Source: Torreya grandis (Eukaryota > Streptophyta > Pinopsida > Cupressales > Taxaceae). Taken from it: a stretch of DNA of 64,000 nucleotides. The DNA is taken from positions 2,262,501-2,326,500 of the forward strand of contig JARHVA010001425.1 in NCBI GenBank assembly GCA_037957365.1. The letters are read 5' to 3'. The notes under the pieces were generated by a model. The model saw only the letters and a program-made list of their open reading frames with translations. It made no database searches and was not told where the DNA came from. The position numbers and the translations under genes were made by a program. Positions 47,250 through 59,906 of this stretch are shown in pieces (positions within the stretch are counted from its first letter, which is position 1; each line of letters begins with the position of its first letter).

Positions 47250-47252
47250 CAC

Positions 47253-47297
<45 letters not shown>

Positions 47298-47365
47298 CAT
47301 ATATATATATATACATACACATGATTTTGGACTAAGTAATAAATTTGAACATATTATACCATTTA

Positions 47366-47416
<51 letters not shown>

Positions 47417-47450
47417 GTGAATGTGATACTTTATTTTATTATGCTTAAAA
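47075..47450. repeat. Compound AT/GT/GA microsatellite with duplicated flank
   Basis: A segment with ATGATTTTGGACTA, then TATACCATTTATG, a GT run and TACTTTATTTTATTATGCTTA occurs at about 47092-47180 and again at about 47320-47450. Between them lies about 135 bp of AT with ACAT interruptions. The second copy has an added GA run (about 47381-47413). This is a tandem duplication of about 225 bp including the AT block. The plus-strand frame here encodes Ile-Tyr repeats and is not a gene. Confidence 0.8.
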
Positions 47451-47853
47451 CATTATTACCATTAGTGTGTAATTGATTACTTGAGTTATATTTTAATGTT
47501 ATGGATATAAGCATTAAAATATCATAATTAAGAGATTAATATAAGCAATTATGATGTTTGGATTAGCTTTTTTTATATGTCAAATAAAAACTATACTTAT
47601 AAATCTTGAAATATATTATTGTTTCATGGAGAAATAACATTATGAGTTAGTTAGTATGATAAGTAACTAACAGTTTTGATGAGATAATACCTAGATGGTA
47701 TGTTTAAGACTATTTATGGATTCTATTTATTATATGTAATAAACTAGATAAATGGATTAATTAAACTTAATATAATAGACTAAATGAATGTATGATAAAT
47801 TTTGTAATTAGCTAACTTTAGGTGTGCCAAGGAAGAATATTTATGAATGAATC

Positions 47854-47856
<3 letters not shown>

Positions 47857-47908
<52 letters not shown>
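47857..47908. repeat. ATT microsatellite
   Basis: About sixteen ATT units in a row inside the element C LTR. Confidence 0.85.
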
Positions 47909-47912
<4 letters not shown>

Positions 47913-48782
47913 TACCAAATCTTGCATTCATGATCCTAATTAAGTAGTGGGTAGATTCCATTGGTTTAATTAGTGCCATAAACACAACATTAGGTGTAAT
48001 ATGATCAAGTGGTGTGTATAAATTTGACTGATCCTTGAGACCATTTATTATTCATAACTTTGGCCAAAGTAATGTTTGATAAACATTGTCATTTCATATG
48101 TTGATATAGTTTTCATATTTATGGGATATTCTATTAGAATAGATTTATTTATGGTATACATTATGTATTTGATATCTTTGACACATGAGATCTAGATTTT
48201 TTCACCATCATTATCTACCCATTCTTATAGACAGGGTCATCCCTTTATTTGGGAGATAGTTCAGGGGATATATGGTTTGTGGTTGGTGTGGAAAAGTTCT
48301 CAGATGATGATTTCCATGCTAGCTGAAGTACTATACTTGAGACTACACTTAAGATTACATATTGATACTTGATTCATGGAGATTCTTGAGTCATGGTAAC
48401 TCTGCTCAAAGGAGATTTGTGTCATGTTTTATCATTTGAGATATTATTATGTATTACTTAAACAATATCTTTTATACATTATAATTCTATAGTAGAGGCT
48501 ATAATATTATATTAGTTGTGGCTAAATTTTTACTATTTCATTTATGATGTGATGAAATAAATATGGTAATTTAGTACTATTCATGATTTCTATATTTGTT
48601 AATGGTGATCCTTAGCTAAGGGAATTAGCTACAACTTTAAATGGATAACTAAATTAATATAGTTAGTTAAAGATCACTAGATAAGATTTCTCATTGTGAA
48701 ATATATGTGTTAAATATGTGTATTTAATTAAAAAATAATTTATTATAATATTCAAGTAAAACCCAATGGGGTTGTTACATTA

Positions 48783-48794
48783 TGGTATCAGAGC
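48783..48794 (+). other. Primer-binding site of element C
   Basis: TGGTATCAGAGC begins three bases after the LTR end GTTACA. It is the perfect initiator-tRNA-Met-complementary core used by most plant chromoviruses. Confidence 0.9.
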
Positions 48795-48839
48795 TGAGGA
48801 TAAATCTCTAGGACTTAATGTGTCTACTAATGCAAACTT

Positions 48840-50010
48840 ATTCTCTTGATTAATATGAAGAAAAATGGTCTACTCTAGATAACGAGGTGAGTGTACTTTG
48901 AATACCAAACCCCCTATTCATCCAAACTAGTTTATAGTTAATGAAGATATGAAGTTGGACCAAATCTTTATAACTATGTAAGAGACTAGGGACTAGACAG
49001 TGACCCTAGAAAATGAAGTGCATGAATGTGAAGAAGAAAATACTCAAGAGGAAATTGAAGAGAATATTGATGATCAAGAAGTATTCAAGAGTAGAGGCAT
49101 GAGGAGGTGCAATAGGATGTTAGAGCTTGAGGAGCTTTAGAGTTAGCACACGACATGAAAAAGGTGAATCCACCCAAGTTCAATGGAATTGTTTTTAGAA
49201 ATGGATATGAAGCATGGCTAACAGAAATGGAGATGTATTTTGAGATTTAGAATTATTTCAAAGTCATGAAAGTAGTATAGGTAGATTATTAGCTTGTTGG
49301 TGAAGTAATGACTTGATGATCAAATAAGAAGCTCAAGATAAAACTTGACTCAATTGCCACTAATTAGGAATAGTTTGTGACTCTATTTAGGTCATGATGG
49401 ATTCCATAGATATACTTTGACTAAAATCTTATGGAATTATAGAATCTTAAGAAATGGGATTTGTTGGTGAGTGAATAATAGGATAAATTCATTATCATGT
49501 AGAAGAGAGATTCAAAATTAGGAAATTCATACTGCGATTGAAGCCCTCAATAAGTAATGAAGTAGATGTACATAGTCTATCCACCATGGATTATGTTTTT
49601 GATAAGGTGGTCAAGAAAGAATAGAAATTGAAATCTCTTTCCCAAGTCAGAGATAATTTCAAAAAGAAATTTGGAATTTCTAAGACAAATCTCAATAAGA
49701 AGAACTAGAAGTAGAAGAGTGGAGATTCCAAGGGTCACTTTAGGAATTAGAATGCTAAATTAAATAATGCTTCAAGGAACAAGAATATTGATAATGGTTT
49801 GAAGGGTGGTTTAAATGGAAATCAATAGATTAAGAAGAATGTATTGGTTTGAGGTTGATTCATTTGTGGAGGTGACCAATTTACTAGATAATGTCCTCAG
49901 GACAAATAAAAGAACAAGTGTTTAGTTTCTCAGTAGGGTACATTTTAGTAGTGGATTCATGCATCTATTAACAATTGATAGGATGACTATCAATATTTTT
50001 CCATAGAACT
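48840..50010 (+). pseudogene. gag: Gag of element C
   Basis: From about 49150 the text HDMKKVNPPKFNGIVFRNGY, then EAWLTEMEMYFEI matches chromovirus Gag (PPKF.G......A..W...ME..F). It continues with many stops to SLSQVRDNFKKKFGISKTNL-like text near 49630-49690. The zinc knuckle at about 49853-49892 reads, in order, a stop where the first Cys should be, FICGGDQFTR, a stop and CPQD; the His of CX2CX4HX4C is Gln. The frame is broken by many stops and is not functional. Several stops fall where Trp or Gln is expected. Confidence 0.75.
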
Positions 50011-53000
50011 ATTAAGTATTTTGTTTGATCATCCAATTTATATTTTACTTGATACAAGAGCTACATAATGTTCCATTATTCTTGGAATGCTTCGTAAGTT
50101 ATCTAGAAAATCTAGAGTAATGGCAAATGCATGGTCAGTACAATATGGGAATGAGTCAAAGGTCAAAGTTGATAAGTGTCTAGTTGAAGTAGAGATTAAA
50201 TTTCCTCAGTTTACTATAGTAGTAGATATTTATGTAGCATTTTTGGGATCATATGATGTGATCCTAAGAGTCAATATGATTTTAATGTATAAATCCAAGG
50301 TTGACTATTTTTTGAAGAAGGTTGAGTGTCAAAATTATTTCATAAATTAGACACAACTTCAGGGTGAGAAAAAGGAGTTAAAACTAAGACATATTTATAA
50401 AATTAAACTAAAGAAATCTAAAAATAAGGGATGATGACCATTTATCATTAATATAAATGAGAAATAAGAATATAAGGAACCATTTATTCAAGATGACTTT
50501 TCTAAGAAAATTCTATGATGTGTTCCCAGAAGAATTACTAGGAGTACCACTTAAATGTAAGTTTGATTTATCAATTGATATCATACCTAGATTAGAACCA
50601 TAGTCTAAGGTAATGTATATAATGACAACCACTAAATTGGTTGAGTTAAAGGAAAAAATTTAAGAGTTGTTGTTGAAAGGTCTAATTTAGCTGAGTGTAT
50701 CACCATGGGGTGCTTCAGTTGTCTTCATCAAGAAGGATGACACTCTTCACCTATATATAGACTACAGGATGTTGAATAAAATAATGATCAAGAATATATA
50801 CTCATTATCACACATTGATGATATACTTGATAAAATGCAAGGGGAAATAGTATTTTCTAAGATTGATCTTAGAGTAGAGTATCGTCAGTTGAGGATTCAT
50901 GAAGATGATATCCTAAAGACCACATTTGGGACTCAATGTGTACACTATAAGTTTATAGTGTTACCATTTGTATTGATGAATGAACTAGAAATATTCATGA
51001 ATATTATGAATAGTGTGTTTAAAGATTAACTAGATTGATTTATGTTGGTCTTTCTTGATGACATCCTCATTTATTCAAATGATGAGGAAGAGCACTTACA
51101 ACATCTTAAATTGGTTTTACAACATTTATGGAAGCATAGATTGTATGGTAAGTTATCTAAGTGTGCATTTTTCTAAGATAAAGTTTAGTATATAAGACAT
51201 ATTATCTATATAGATGGTATTTTAGTAGATCCAATAAAGATAATATCCATAATGGGGTGGTCAGTACAAAAGAATGTGCATGAGGTAAGAAGTTTCATGG
51301 GATTAGTAGGCTATTATAAAAAATTCATTATAGATTTTTTAAAGATAGCTAATCCAATTACCTCTCTTTAGTGTAAGAATCAAAGTTTCATTTGATTAGA
51401 TAAGTGTGAGGCAACCTTTCAAAAACTAAAAAATTTGACTAATTTAACACTAGTGCTAAGATTTCCCAATCCTAATAGTCAATTCTTAGTTATTACCGAT
51501 GCATTTGGAGATGGATTTAGATGAGTTATTATGTAGGATGGTTTAGTGATGGACTATGAATCTAGGAAAATGAAGTTGTATGAGGTAAATGGTTCCCCTC
51601 ATGACTAACAACTTATGTCAATTATGCATGCTTTACAAGTTTAGAGGTATTATTTGTTGGGAAAAACTTTTGAGCTCAGGACTGATAACTTGGGACTCAA
51701 GTATATCTTCACCCAACATCAAAGATGATGGTTATATTTTTTATTTGATTATGGTTTTGATATTAACTATATTAAATGCAAGGATAATAGAGTAACTGAT
51801 GACCTAATTTTTAGGAGGTACATAACAACCATAGATACTATTAGGAGTAATTTTAAGGATTAAGTGATCAAATTCTTTCTAGGAGATTAATTCTACAATC
51901 AGGTCAAGAAATCATTGTCTGAGAATGCTTAGAATCTTAAGCATAAGGGATTTAAAATAGAGAATGATGGTATTTTATAGTACAATTATAGGATTTATGT
52001 AAGATAGAGAGAATATGAGGAGCACAGTTCTAAAGGAAATGCATAATGCTCCATATTCAAGACATCCAAGACTAATCAAGTTCATGGTGAACTTAGATCA
52101 ATTTATTTATGGAAAGGAATCAAGAAATGCAACAGATTTTGTGTCTCATTGTCTAAAATTTTAGCATGTGAAAGATAAATGTGTGCATTTGACTAGAGTG
52201 TTACATCTACATGACATACTAGAATGGAAGTTGAAGGTGATTAGTATGGACTTTATCCAAGGTTAACCATTATCATAGAACATGCATGACATGATCTTAG
52301 TAGTAGTTGATAAAGTAATCAAGGTATTTCACTTTATACTAGATAATGTGACTGATGATACACCTACTTTTGTGAATAGACTCATAAGTTAAGGGTATCA
52401 GTTGTATGGATTTCTAGAGAAGATTATTTCAAATCATAATCTGAGGATGACTTTTATATTTTGGTTAACTCTGAAATCATCTCTAAAGTACACAAATGAG
52501 CTTCAACACTACATATCACCCATAGAATGATGGACAAATAGAGTGAGTTAATAAATTTTTAGAAGATCTCTTTCATATGTATTGCATAAATCATATATAC
52601 AAGTGGTAAGATTACCTTCCATTAGTTGTGTTTGCTTACAACGTATATCAATCATCTTTGAATATGTCTCAAATTGAAGAATTTTATGAAAGAAGGTGTA
52701 AAACACTATTCATTTGGGATAGGTTATAAGATAGAGTAGTCTTTGGACCTAATATTCTTTCAAAAATGTAGCAATAATTTAGGGCAATTAGGTAGAGATT
52801 GGCTGAGGCCAATGATAGACATAAAAGTTGTGCTAATATAAAGAGAACAGATAGGTAGTTTTATGTAAGTGATAAAGTGTTTCTATGGGGTAAGCCTCAA
52901 AAAAGCTTGATTACATTCAAGAAGTCAACAAAAATTTCATCAATATATATGGGAACCTTTGAGATTTTGGAAGTGGTCAACTCTATTACTTATAGGCTTT

Positions 53001-53284
53001 CATTTATACCAGCTCTATCTCTTTTGTATAATATATTTCATGTGTCTTATCTTAAAAAGTATATGGTCGATCCTTCACATGTGTTGGATTGGAATGATTT
53101 TTAGTTTCTAGATCCTGGGGTGGTCATGGTAAAACCAATTAGAGTAATTTACACTCACAAACTTCATTTGTGTAATAGACAAGTGTCATAGTGTAAGGTC
53201 CTATATTACCAATACTCTAAGGATAGTGCCACTTGGGAGGACTATGATGAATTTTACAAGCTATTTTCACATTTATTTGCTTGA
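50010..53284 (+). pseudogene. pol: Pol of element C: protease, RT, RNase H, integrase, chromodomain-like end
   Basis: The protease active site near 50048-50065 reads LLDTRAT, with the Gly of DTG/DSG changed to Arg. RT text follows: SPWGASVVFIKKDD (about 50700), KIDLRVEYRQLRIHEDDI (about 50860), and [11 protein letters not shown] (about 51045-51077), an F-L-D-D variant of YVDD. RNase H includes RTDNLGLKYIFTQHQ (about 51680). Integrase includes ISMDFI (about 52240) and ends with KPQKSLITFKKSTKISS and YRLSFIP then HVSYLKKYMVDPSHVLDW (52877-53100). The tail at about 53135-53284 reads LHLCNRQVS, a stop, CKVLYYQYSKDSATWEDYDE, matching a chromodomain end (V.W......ATWE). Chromodomains direct chromovirus integration to marked chromatin. 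There are dozens of stops. The pol stop TGA is 53282-53284. Confidence 0.8.
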
Positions 53285-53447
53285 TTTATTCTTGCATAGT
53301 GTTGGTTGAATATTTTGTCAATCAGCGTACTGATAAACAAAATAGGTATGATCATCCAAAGTAGGAATATTGGTCATCCAAATGTGTAGGTTTACCACAT
53401 CAAAAGGGGACTAATCTCTCCTCTCATCAAGGGGAGGTTCCCTATAG

Positions 53448-53507
<60 letters not shown>

Positions 53508-55389
53508 AAATAATACTCAAGGGTAGAACAAACCATCCATCTCTCTTTCCTTAGAGATGATGCATGTAAATCAAAGGGGAAATCTCAAGGGAAATGACAA
53601 AAAGCACTCCTCTTCTTTCAGAAGTACTATTCAACAATCCATAAGAATACTCCTGATAGTAATTGCAAAATGTAACCAAGGATGTAGTAACTAGAAAATT
53701 GAGATGTAGCACAAAGTCTCCACCTAAATTGCCCAAGAGTGAGATATGAAGGACAATGAGGGCACAAAGTCATCCCAATGTCCTTTACATAGAAACAAAA
53801 AGAAAACACACTAAAAGCAATTGTGGGGGCACAAAGTCTCTCCACAGTTGGCTTTAAGACACCTTCTTGACTACTTTCACTAATTTTTCTTATTGAATTA
53901 AAGGAACAAAAAATATATTAAGGAAAAGGACATAAGAACAGTTTCCTCAACAATAAAGATATCATAGCACAAAGTCTAAAAAGTCACTTGCTTTCTTATT
54001 CCAATAACAACATATGATCAACAATCTGAGCTCAAAGTCTCAGTAATGCCTTTCAATTTGGGTAGAGTTTCATTTCTAATTATCAGAGAGAGATCCCTAA
54101 AATAATAAAAGAGAGTCCCTTATATAGCCTCTTCAAGAAGGACTCAAGAATAGTAACACATCATGTTGCATTGAATTTTTTTAAGAAGACATGCTAAAAT
54201 TTAGGGGCATTTACCCATTTACTTTTCTCAATGCAGAGAAATGGGTCACATCATTGAATGTTTGCATCCTTTGATGTCCACCTGGTGATCTACTTCTAGA
54301 AACGTATTTGATGTACAATTTGTTTCATCCTTCCTCATCATTGCTCCTTTTCTAGTTAATTAAATTGGGTCCTTAATTCAATTTGATGATATGTTCCTTA
54401 GTTGCTTCCTACTGGTCTTGTGCTTTAACTTCCAAGGATCAATGGCTATTTCATTGTTGTGACTTTGAGGTTTGCAGGCATGTCACTTTCCTCAGTAATT
54501 CCTTTGGCTTTTTCATTTGGTCTTTCTCAGAGGGACCTGCCTTTCAGGGCCTTGAAAAATGGTCCACTTTCAGTTGGGAAGAGCCCCACATAAGGGTATC
54601 TTCCCTTTGGGTGGTCTTCAGATGGCCTTCAGGCTTCTTTTTTTAGGTGGGTCATTAAGTTCTTTGGCTCTTCTTTAAGTATTTTCAAAATCAATATCTA
54701 TTTTGTGAACCTTGAAATTGACGTTCGCGCACGCGTATCTATGTTTGAATTTCCAACAGCTAGTTCACTTTTCTTGACTTTGATGTCTTTGGGTGCATCA
54801 CCCCTTGGAATTTCTTTGGATTTCTCTTGATTTAGCCTTTTTTACTACTTGTTTCCTTTAGATTTCTTGTTTTGCATCCTCCCAAAGGGAAAGTGACCCT
54901 TCAGCTTTGGGGAAGTGTCCTTTAATTTGGCAGTCAAGAGTCCTTTGCAAGGGCACCTACCCTTTGGGGTCCTTCGATGGCCTTTTGTCTTCAGAGTCCT
55001 TTAGAGATTTCTTGTGGATTTTTTTGTGTACATTTTCTCATGGATAAAAAGTCTTCAAGAATTGTTTCAACTTCTTTGTCTTTGGCCTTCAGAAATTCTT
55101 TCAAGCTTTTCTCCCGCAGCTTCCCCAAATTTCTTCAAACTTTTTGTCTAAAGGAATTCCTTCAAATAGAAGTATGAAAGAATTCATTTCTTGCCTTAGG
55201 CTTTTTTTTTTAGTCTTTTCTTTCTTTCAGAGGAAAAATTCCAAAGGAATTATTTCGGACAATTTCCTCGAAGGAATTGTCTCTTTGCCTTGTTCATTTT
55301 CTTGAAGGAATTAACTTTGCTCATTTAGCCTTTGAATTGGTCCATTTTGCCCCTTTCTACCCTCTACAAGGGCTGTTTGATCCTTTGGA

Positions 55390-55990
55390 TTTGGGGCAAC
55401 CCCTTGAACCTACCGATTGAACCAACCAATTGAACCAACTTTGGTTCAATGATTTAATGGTTCATCCCTTTGACCACTTGAACCAAGACTCTTTGAAACA
55501 AGACTCATTGAACCCATTGAACCTTGAACCTTGAACCCATTGAAAATTTGAACCAAAGTGGTTTAATGGTTCAACAATTCAATGGTTCATTCCTTGAAAA
55601 TGACTAAGTGTCAGAAACTTGTTATTTTGATTGAACCTGCTTGTAGAAGCTTTTGAACATACTAAACCATTAGTCTATTTCTTCCTTATTCTTTCTAAGC
55701 TCTTTGATCTTCATTGTACTGGTTAAACCTTTGAACCTATGAAATCGTTGAACCCATTGAACCAAAATGGTTCAAGGTTCAATGGTTCATTCTTTTTATT
55801 TGGCTAAGGAACCAAACATGCGTTGAACCATTTGATTGTTAAACCTATTGAACCTTGAACCCATTGAACCTTTGAACCAAAGTGGTTCAATGGTTCAATG
55901 ATTCAATGGTTCAAACCTTCTTCTCTTTGATAAGTGTTTTGAAGTCATTGAACCTTGATGTTAAACTCTTTTAGTTGAACTTGGTTGTTG
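55390..55990. repeat. TTGAACC/GGTTCAA word array
   Basis: Dozens of short words built on TTGAACC and its complement GGTTCAA are packed in about 600 bp, in both orientations, for example ATGGTTCAATGGTTCA. The partner LTR has the same array at about 61873-62480. Many local inverted repeats are possible. Confidence 0.8.
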
Positions 55991-56032
55991 AACCAACTTT
56001 GAAATTGCCTAAGTGTTGAGAGCTTGATTCTT

Positions 56033-56190
56033 TCCTGTAGAGTCTGTAGAAATCAACCTGTGAAGTCCGTTGAACTTGGCTTGCAGAGTCTGTAGATTTT
56101 CTTCCTATAGAGTCTGTAGATTTAAGCCTACAAAGTCTGTAGATTCAAGCCTGTAGAGTCTGTAGATTTAAGCTTGCAGAGTTCGTAGAT
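56033..56190. repeat. Short tandem array, AGTCTGTAGA units
   Basis: About seven units of roughly 23-30 bp, most containing AGTCTGTAGATTT; one has AGTCCGTTGAAC and one AGTTCGTAGAT. The partner array at 62511-62665 has CCATAGA where this one has CTGTAGA. Confidence 0.85.
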
Positions 56191-56699
56191 TTTTGAGAAG
56201 CTTGAAAAATGAGGAATTTGAATGCTTAAAACAAATTTTGAGAAGGGAAGAGATTATTTTGGTCTGAGGAACCAAAATAGTTCAAATGTTGTCCCAAAAA
56301 TGAGTGATATTTTTGGGGGACAATAGCTGGCTCTAGTTGGGGAACTTCTATCAATTGTTAAAAAAAATTGAAGGGAGTATAATCCAGGATCTCCAGTGTC
56401 TTCATGTGTACCATTGGGCTATGGAGTCATGTTACCTAGAAATGGAAGGCATCAAAAATGGAAACAAACAAAACAAAATAGAATTAAAAACTATATAAAT
56501 ATACATATGTATAGATGTAATAATTTGATACATCAAGATTTGAAGGGTTTTAGATGTTTCTTCTTGAGAGACAGTGAAAATAGTGCTCTATCCTGATAAA
56601 CCAATAAGAAGACATTTTATACCCAGAAAAGGTGACGGGCGAATGGAACTCTCCACCAAGAAACCTATTTTTTGTGTCTTCCTCTTGTTTTTTTCTTCT

Positions 56700-57140
56700 T
56701 CTTGCCCCATGGCAGGATGTGGTCTTCAATTTGAAAGCCATAACTCCTTGCTTTCTTGGCAAAGGGTTCCTTTGCCTGATTTTGATTTGCAATAGCATGG
56801 TCCATTACCATAATTGGTTATTCTTTTGGTTCAGTCCATCACATGATTGGATTGTCCACATCAAACTCTTGACAAACTATCAGCTTAGCATCTCCTTTGA
56901 TGTGAAGGAGTTTGATCTCTTCATCTTGAGCAATCTTCAATCTGAGCAATAGAGATTTACATCCATCTATGTTGTTGGTGTTGCTAAATTACAAATTGCA
57001 TGAAGGAAGAATATCTCCTTGAGGAGATATCAACACAGTCTCGACTCCATCATTGGTGGAAGAATTGTTGCCATTAAATGTCAGGATCCAAGCATCATTA
57101 AAAGCTGATCTCCTATCAAATTTCTCTTCATTAGAGATGG
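56700..57140 (-). pseudogene. pol: RNase H remnant of element E
   Basis: The minus-strand frame (57423-56989) ends with DAWILTFNGNNSSTND, then VETVLISPQGDILPS. This is the start of a retroelement RNase H, whose usual text is W.L.FDG.....G.G..L.SP.G. The catalytic Asp of FDG is Asn here. After stops the same domain continues LKIAQDEEIKLLHIKGDAKL and IVCQEFDVDNPIM, keeping the Asp of GDA. The catalytic Glu segment between them is scrambled. About 130 residues upstream are protease tail and spacer, not RT. A broken domain; not an active enzyme. Confidence 0.7.
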
Positions 57141-57329
57141 AAGATCCTTTCTTATTTATATTATGCCCTACTAATTCTCTTGACGTCTTATTTGGATCAA
57201 TTCTTAGATTGTCAGCTATAGGACTTTCATCTATAGAAACATGAACATTCTCTATGGTCAAGAAATAATTACCCCTACTTGAAGATTCAAATAGAATTTG
57301 TGCTATAGGGGCTGACGTTTGGGTGACCA

Positions 57330-57830
57330 CGTATTTTTCCTCTTTTTTAGGGAGCAATCTCTTTATTATGCCTTGGACAAGGATCCTTGTCTCAGATAGG
57401 TCCATGCTTAGTTCTCCTCCCACATCTTTATATAAATTTCATCTAAGTAGGATACCATAGGATGCTGGGATGTCATCCACCAAGACAGTCATCTTGATTC
57501 TCTTGTCTGTAAAGCTACAAATGCAAATTGGGCATCTTTGATTTTCCCCAGCAATGGTACTTGTTCTCCATGGAGAAACATCTCCCAAAGGTTTTGGTTA
57601 GTGTGAGACCCAGAGACATAGCTACTTTAGCTAGCATGACATTGTCAGATGCACCTGAGTCTATAATACAATTACTTAGCTTGTGACCATTTATTAATAA
57701 GGAAATATAGAAAGGTTCTAGTTTCCTAAGAGCAATTGGAGGAGTAATGACAAGATTATTCAAAATGGGCATGTTCTTTATGGAATAAAGAGTTACCTTT
57801 TTAGCTTCTTGTCCTATAGGGATGGTTTGG
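57330..57830 (-). pseudogene. pol: Retropepsin-like protease of element E
   Basis: The minus-strand frame 57772-57515 reads ALRKLEPFYISLLINGHKLS, then NCIIDSGASDNVM, the aspartic-protease active site (D-S-G-A-S) as in plant Ty3/Gypsy protease, then AMSLGLTLTK. After a stop, further text near 57460-57340 reads MTVLVDDIPASYGILL, a stop, then GGELSMDLSETRI, the usual protease C-terminal region of this group. It would cleave the Gag-Pol polyprotein. The active-site residues are intact, but the frame has stops. Confidence 0.8.
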
Positions 57831-58079
57831 TTCTTAACACATTAGACCAACTTATCCAATTGATCAGGATTAGACTACAAATATTCAAAATTAGACATTT
57901 GAATTTTTGTCTTTTTGACATGATCAATTATGTTAAATGGCTGAATTGAGCTAGGTACAGAGGAAGGTATTTCAACCTTTTGAGTTTTAGGAGGGATGGG
58001 AGGAGGGCTGGTTTGCAAAATTGAAGTAAAAGGTGAAGGTGAAATTGATGTACTTACTTTTTGGGTGATCACCAAATCC

Positions 58080-59340
58080 TTTGAATGGTAAGTTAGAGTG
58101 GTTCCATGCTTAGCAATTGTAATTATTGGTTGAGGTTGCTCCTCTATCTTCCCTTGATCAATTTGTTAGAATGATTGGTTCTTGGACTTGGTAAACACTG
58201 CATATGATCCATCAAAATCTTCTCTTTTACTTTTGGGTTCATCCTAGTAGTTCAGAAAACTAATGTGGGAGTCACCAACTGATTCTTTTTGATCCTCTAT
58301 GAAGAGATTAGCATCGTTTTCTTTCTCAAACTCAAGTTGGAAAGAGAACTCATGTTCTATTCCAAATATCCAACTACTGAGTTGGTTAGAGGAGCTTCAA
58401 GGGAAAGTTTCCCTTGTGGGGGAGGAAGATGATCTAGCTGACCTTGATTCTTGGCAACCTGACCTTGATATGACTAATTTGGAAATGTCCTTCTTGGGAT
58501 ATCTTTATATGAAGGAGCAGAAGGCATACCTTGTGCCATTTGTCTTTTAAAGCCTAGCAATTCATTTGCCAACTTTTGCACCATTGGATCAGTGGTGCCT
58601 GTAGATGAATATTCAAAATATGATGAGGGTCTATTTCTATTTGGATCTCTTCTTATCTTCCCTGCTAAGATGAGATCACCTTCTACCTCAGTGGCCAAAA
58701 GTTGAGCTACAACAAAATCTATTTGACCAACATGTCTCAAAAGAAAACTCACTTTAGGTAACTGAGAATTAATGAAGAAGCATTTGAGATTCTTAGTTGT
58801 AGGTCAAGAAATTACAGGAATTTTATTTCTTAGTTTGTCAAACTTAGCTATGAAGTCCCTCATTAGTTCATGAGGTTCTTTCTTCATCTATGTAAGTTGA
58901 CCTAGAAGTGAATGTGCATCTTTTGTAGCTTTGAATATGGCTTCAAACATAGCTTTAAGGGTATTCCAATCAGTTACTAACTGAGCATGTAGATGATAAA
59001 ACCAATCTACAGTAGCACCTTGTAATGTTTCTACAAATAGCCTGACTTCTACATCTTCAAATTCTACTCCAATTATGCCACAGGCTATGCTAAAGGCTGC
59101 AATGTGTTCATTAGGATGAACTTTCCCATCACCATAAAATTTAGGGAAATTCTTCCTTGAACTACGTGGAAGCTCAAGTAGAGGTGGAGTAAGATTGAGA
59201 GGACCAAAAGAATTACCCCAGGGGCCTTGAACTGCCATTATATGATTATGAAAAGGAGCAATAACAAATCTCAGAGGGGTAATTATTGGCAAAGCTTTAT
59301 CAATAGTAGAAGTGGATGCTTCGTTTGGCAATGGAGATCT
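58080..59340 (-). pseudogene. gag: Gag of element E
   Basis: The minus-strand frame 59331-58888 reads GPLNLTPPLLELPRSSRKNF, then PKFYGDGKVHPNEHIAAFSI, then LFVETLQGATVDWFYHL, then DWNTLKAMFEAIFKA, the retrotransposon Gag pattern (P.F.G......H...F......A..WF..L....I..W..L...F). A second open piece, 58752-58474, reads VVAQLLATEVEGDLILAGKI, a typical Gag C-terminal motif. A Ser/Pro-rich region follows near 58075-57875. No zinc knuckle was found. Several stops separate the pieces. Confidence 0.8.
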
Positions 59341-59694
59341 AACTTTAGTAGGAGGAAAGCTCTTGGTTCGTTGGAGGCGAGATGGTGAAGGAAATAGATC
59401 AAAATTACTTTGTTATACCAACTTGAATATAGGGTCAATAATACCTTTAGCCCTTTGGCTTCATGTATACCTTAAATCTGCTAGATTGTGAAACAAAAAT
59501 GGAAAAGAATTGACCTTACTTTAGTTTGAAGCTTGAGGCTTTAAACCGTGCGTTATTTCCCAGTTAGTGTTGAGGTGAATGGTAAGGTTATAATAATAAT
59601 GGGTAAAACATAGAAATGAAATGGAGTCTATAATGCATAATGGTAGAGATTGATTTCATCTAAAACTTGAGGTTTCAGAATGCACATAACTATC

Positions 59695-59712
59695 TCCCCA
59701 GTGGAGTCACCA
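59695..59712 (-). other. Primer-binding site of element E
   Basis: On the minus strand, TGGTGACTCCACTGGGGA follows the 5' LTR end after five bases (GTTTT). The TGG-GACTCC-CTGGGGA pattern is a common priming site of plant Ty3/Gypsy Tat/Athila-type elements. It fixes the element's orientation. Confidence 0.8.
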
Positions 59713-59717
59713 AAAAC

Positions 59718-59857
59718 TATTGGTTGAATATTTTGTTGATCAGCGTACTGATAAACAAAATAGGTCTGATCATCCAATGTAGGAAGATTGGTCATCCAAA
59801 TGTGTAGGTTTACCACATCAAAAGGGGACTAATCTCTCCTCTCATCAAGGGGAGGTT

Positions 59858-59906
<49 letters not shown>

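Larger units (their letters stand above)
44131..48779 (+). repeat. Element C 5' LTR, 4.65 kb
   Basis: It starts TCTCATATCTTG, matching TGTCACATCTTG at 62895 with two changes, and ends GTTGTTACA next to the PBS. The first ~600 bp align with 62895-63499, including AGAGGGTGGTTAGATGGAGA. It holds many microsatellites: TTA at about 44826-44852, AT at about 46004-46050, AT/ACAT at about 47180-47315, and ATT at about 47857-47907. Some of its length may be due to repeat expansion or undetected insertions. Confidence 0.75.
53300..56325 (-). repeat. Element E 3' LTR (left copy)
   Basis: It matches 59718-62799 along its length. It contains an AT run (about 53450-53501), an array of TTGAACC/GGTTCAA words (about 55390-55990), and a short tandem array of AGTCTGTAGATTT units (about 56033-56190). 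It ends GGGGGACAATA in plus orientation, one base off the partner's GGGGGACAACA. Confidence 0.88.

Noticed and set aside
47094..47324. Open frame of Ile-Tyr repeats
   Set aside because: It is a translation of the AT/ACAT microsatellite and has no other coding signal.
54383..54646. 87-codon open frame in the left LTR of element E, with a relative at 60987-61301
   Set aside because: It lies in the LTR on the strand opposite the element, is not kept at equal length in the partner and shows no domain motif.
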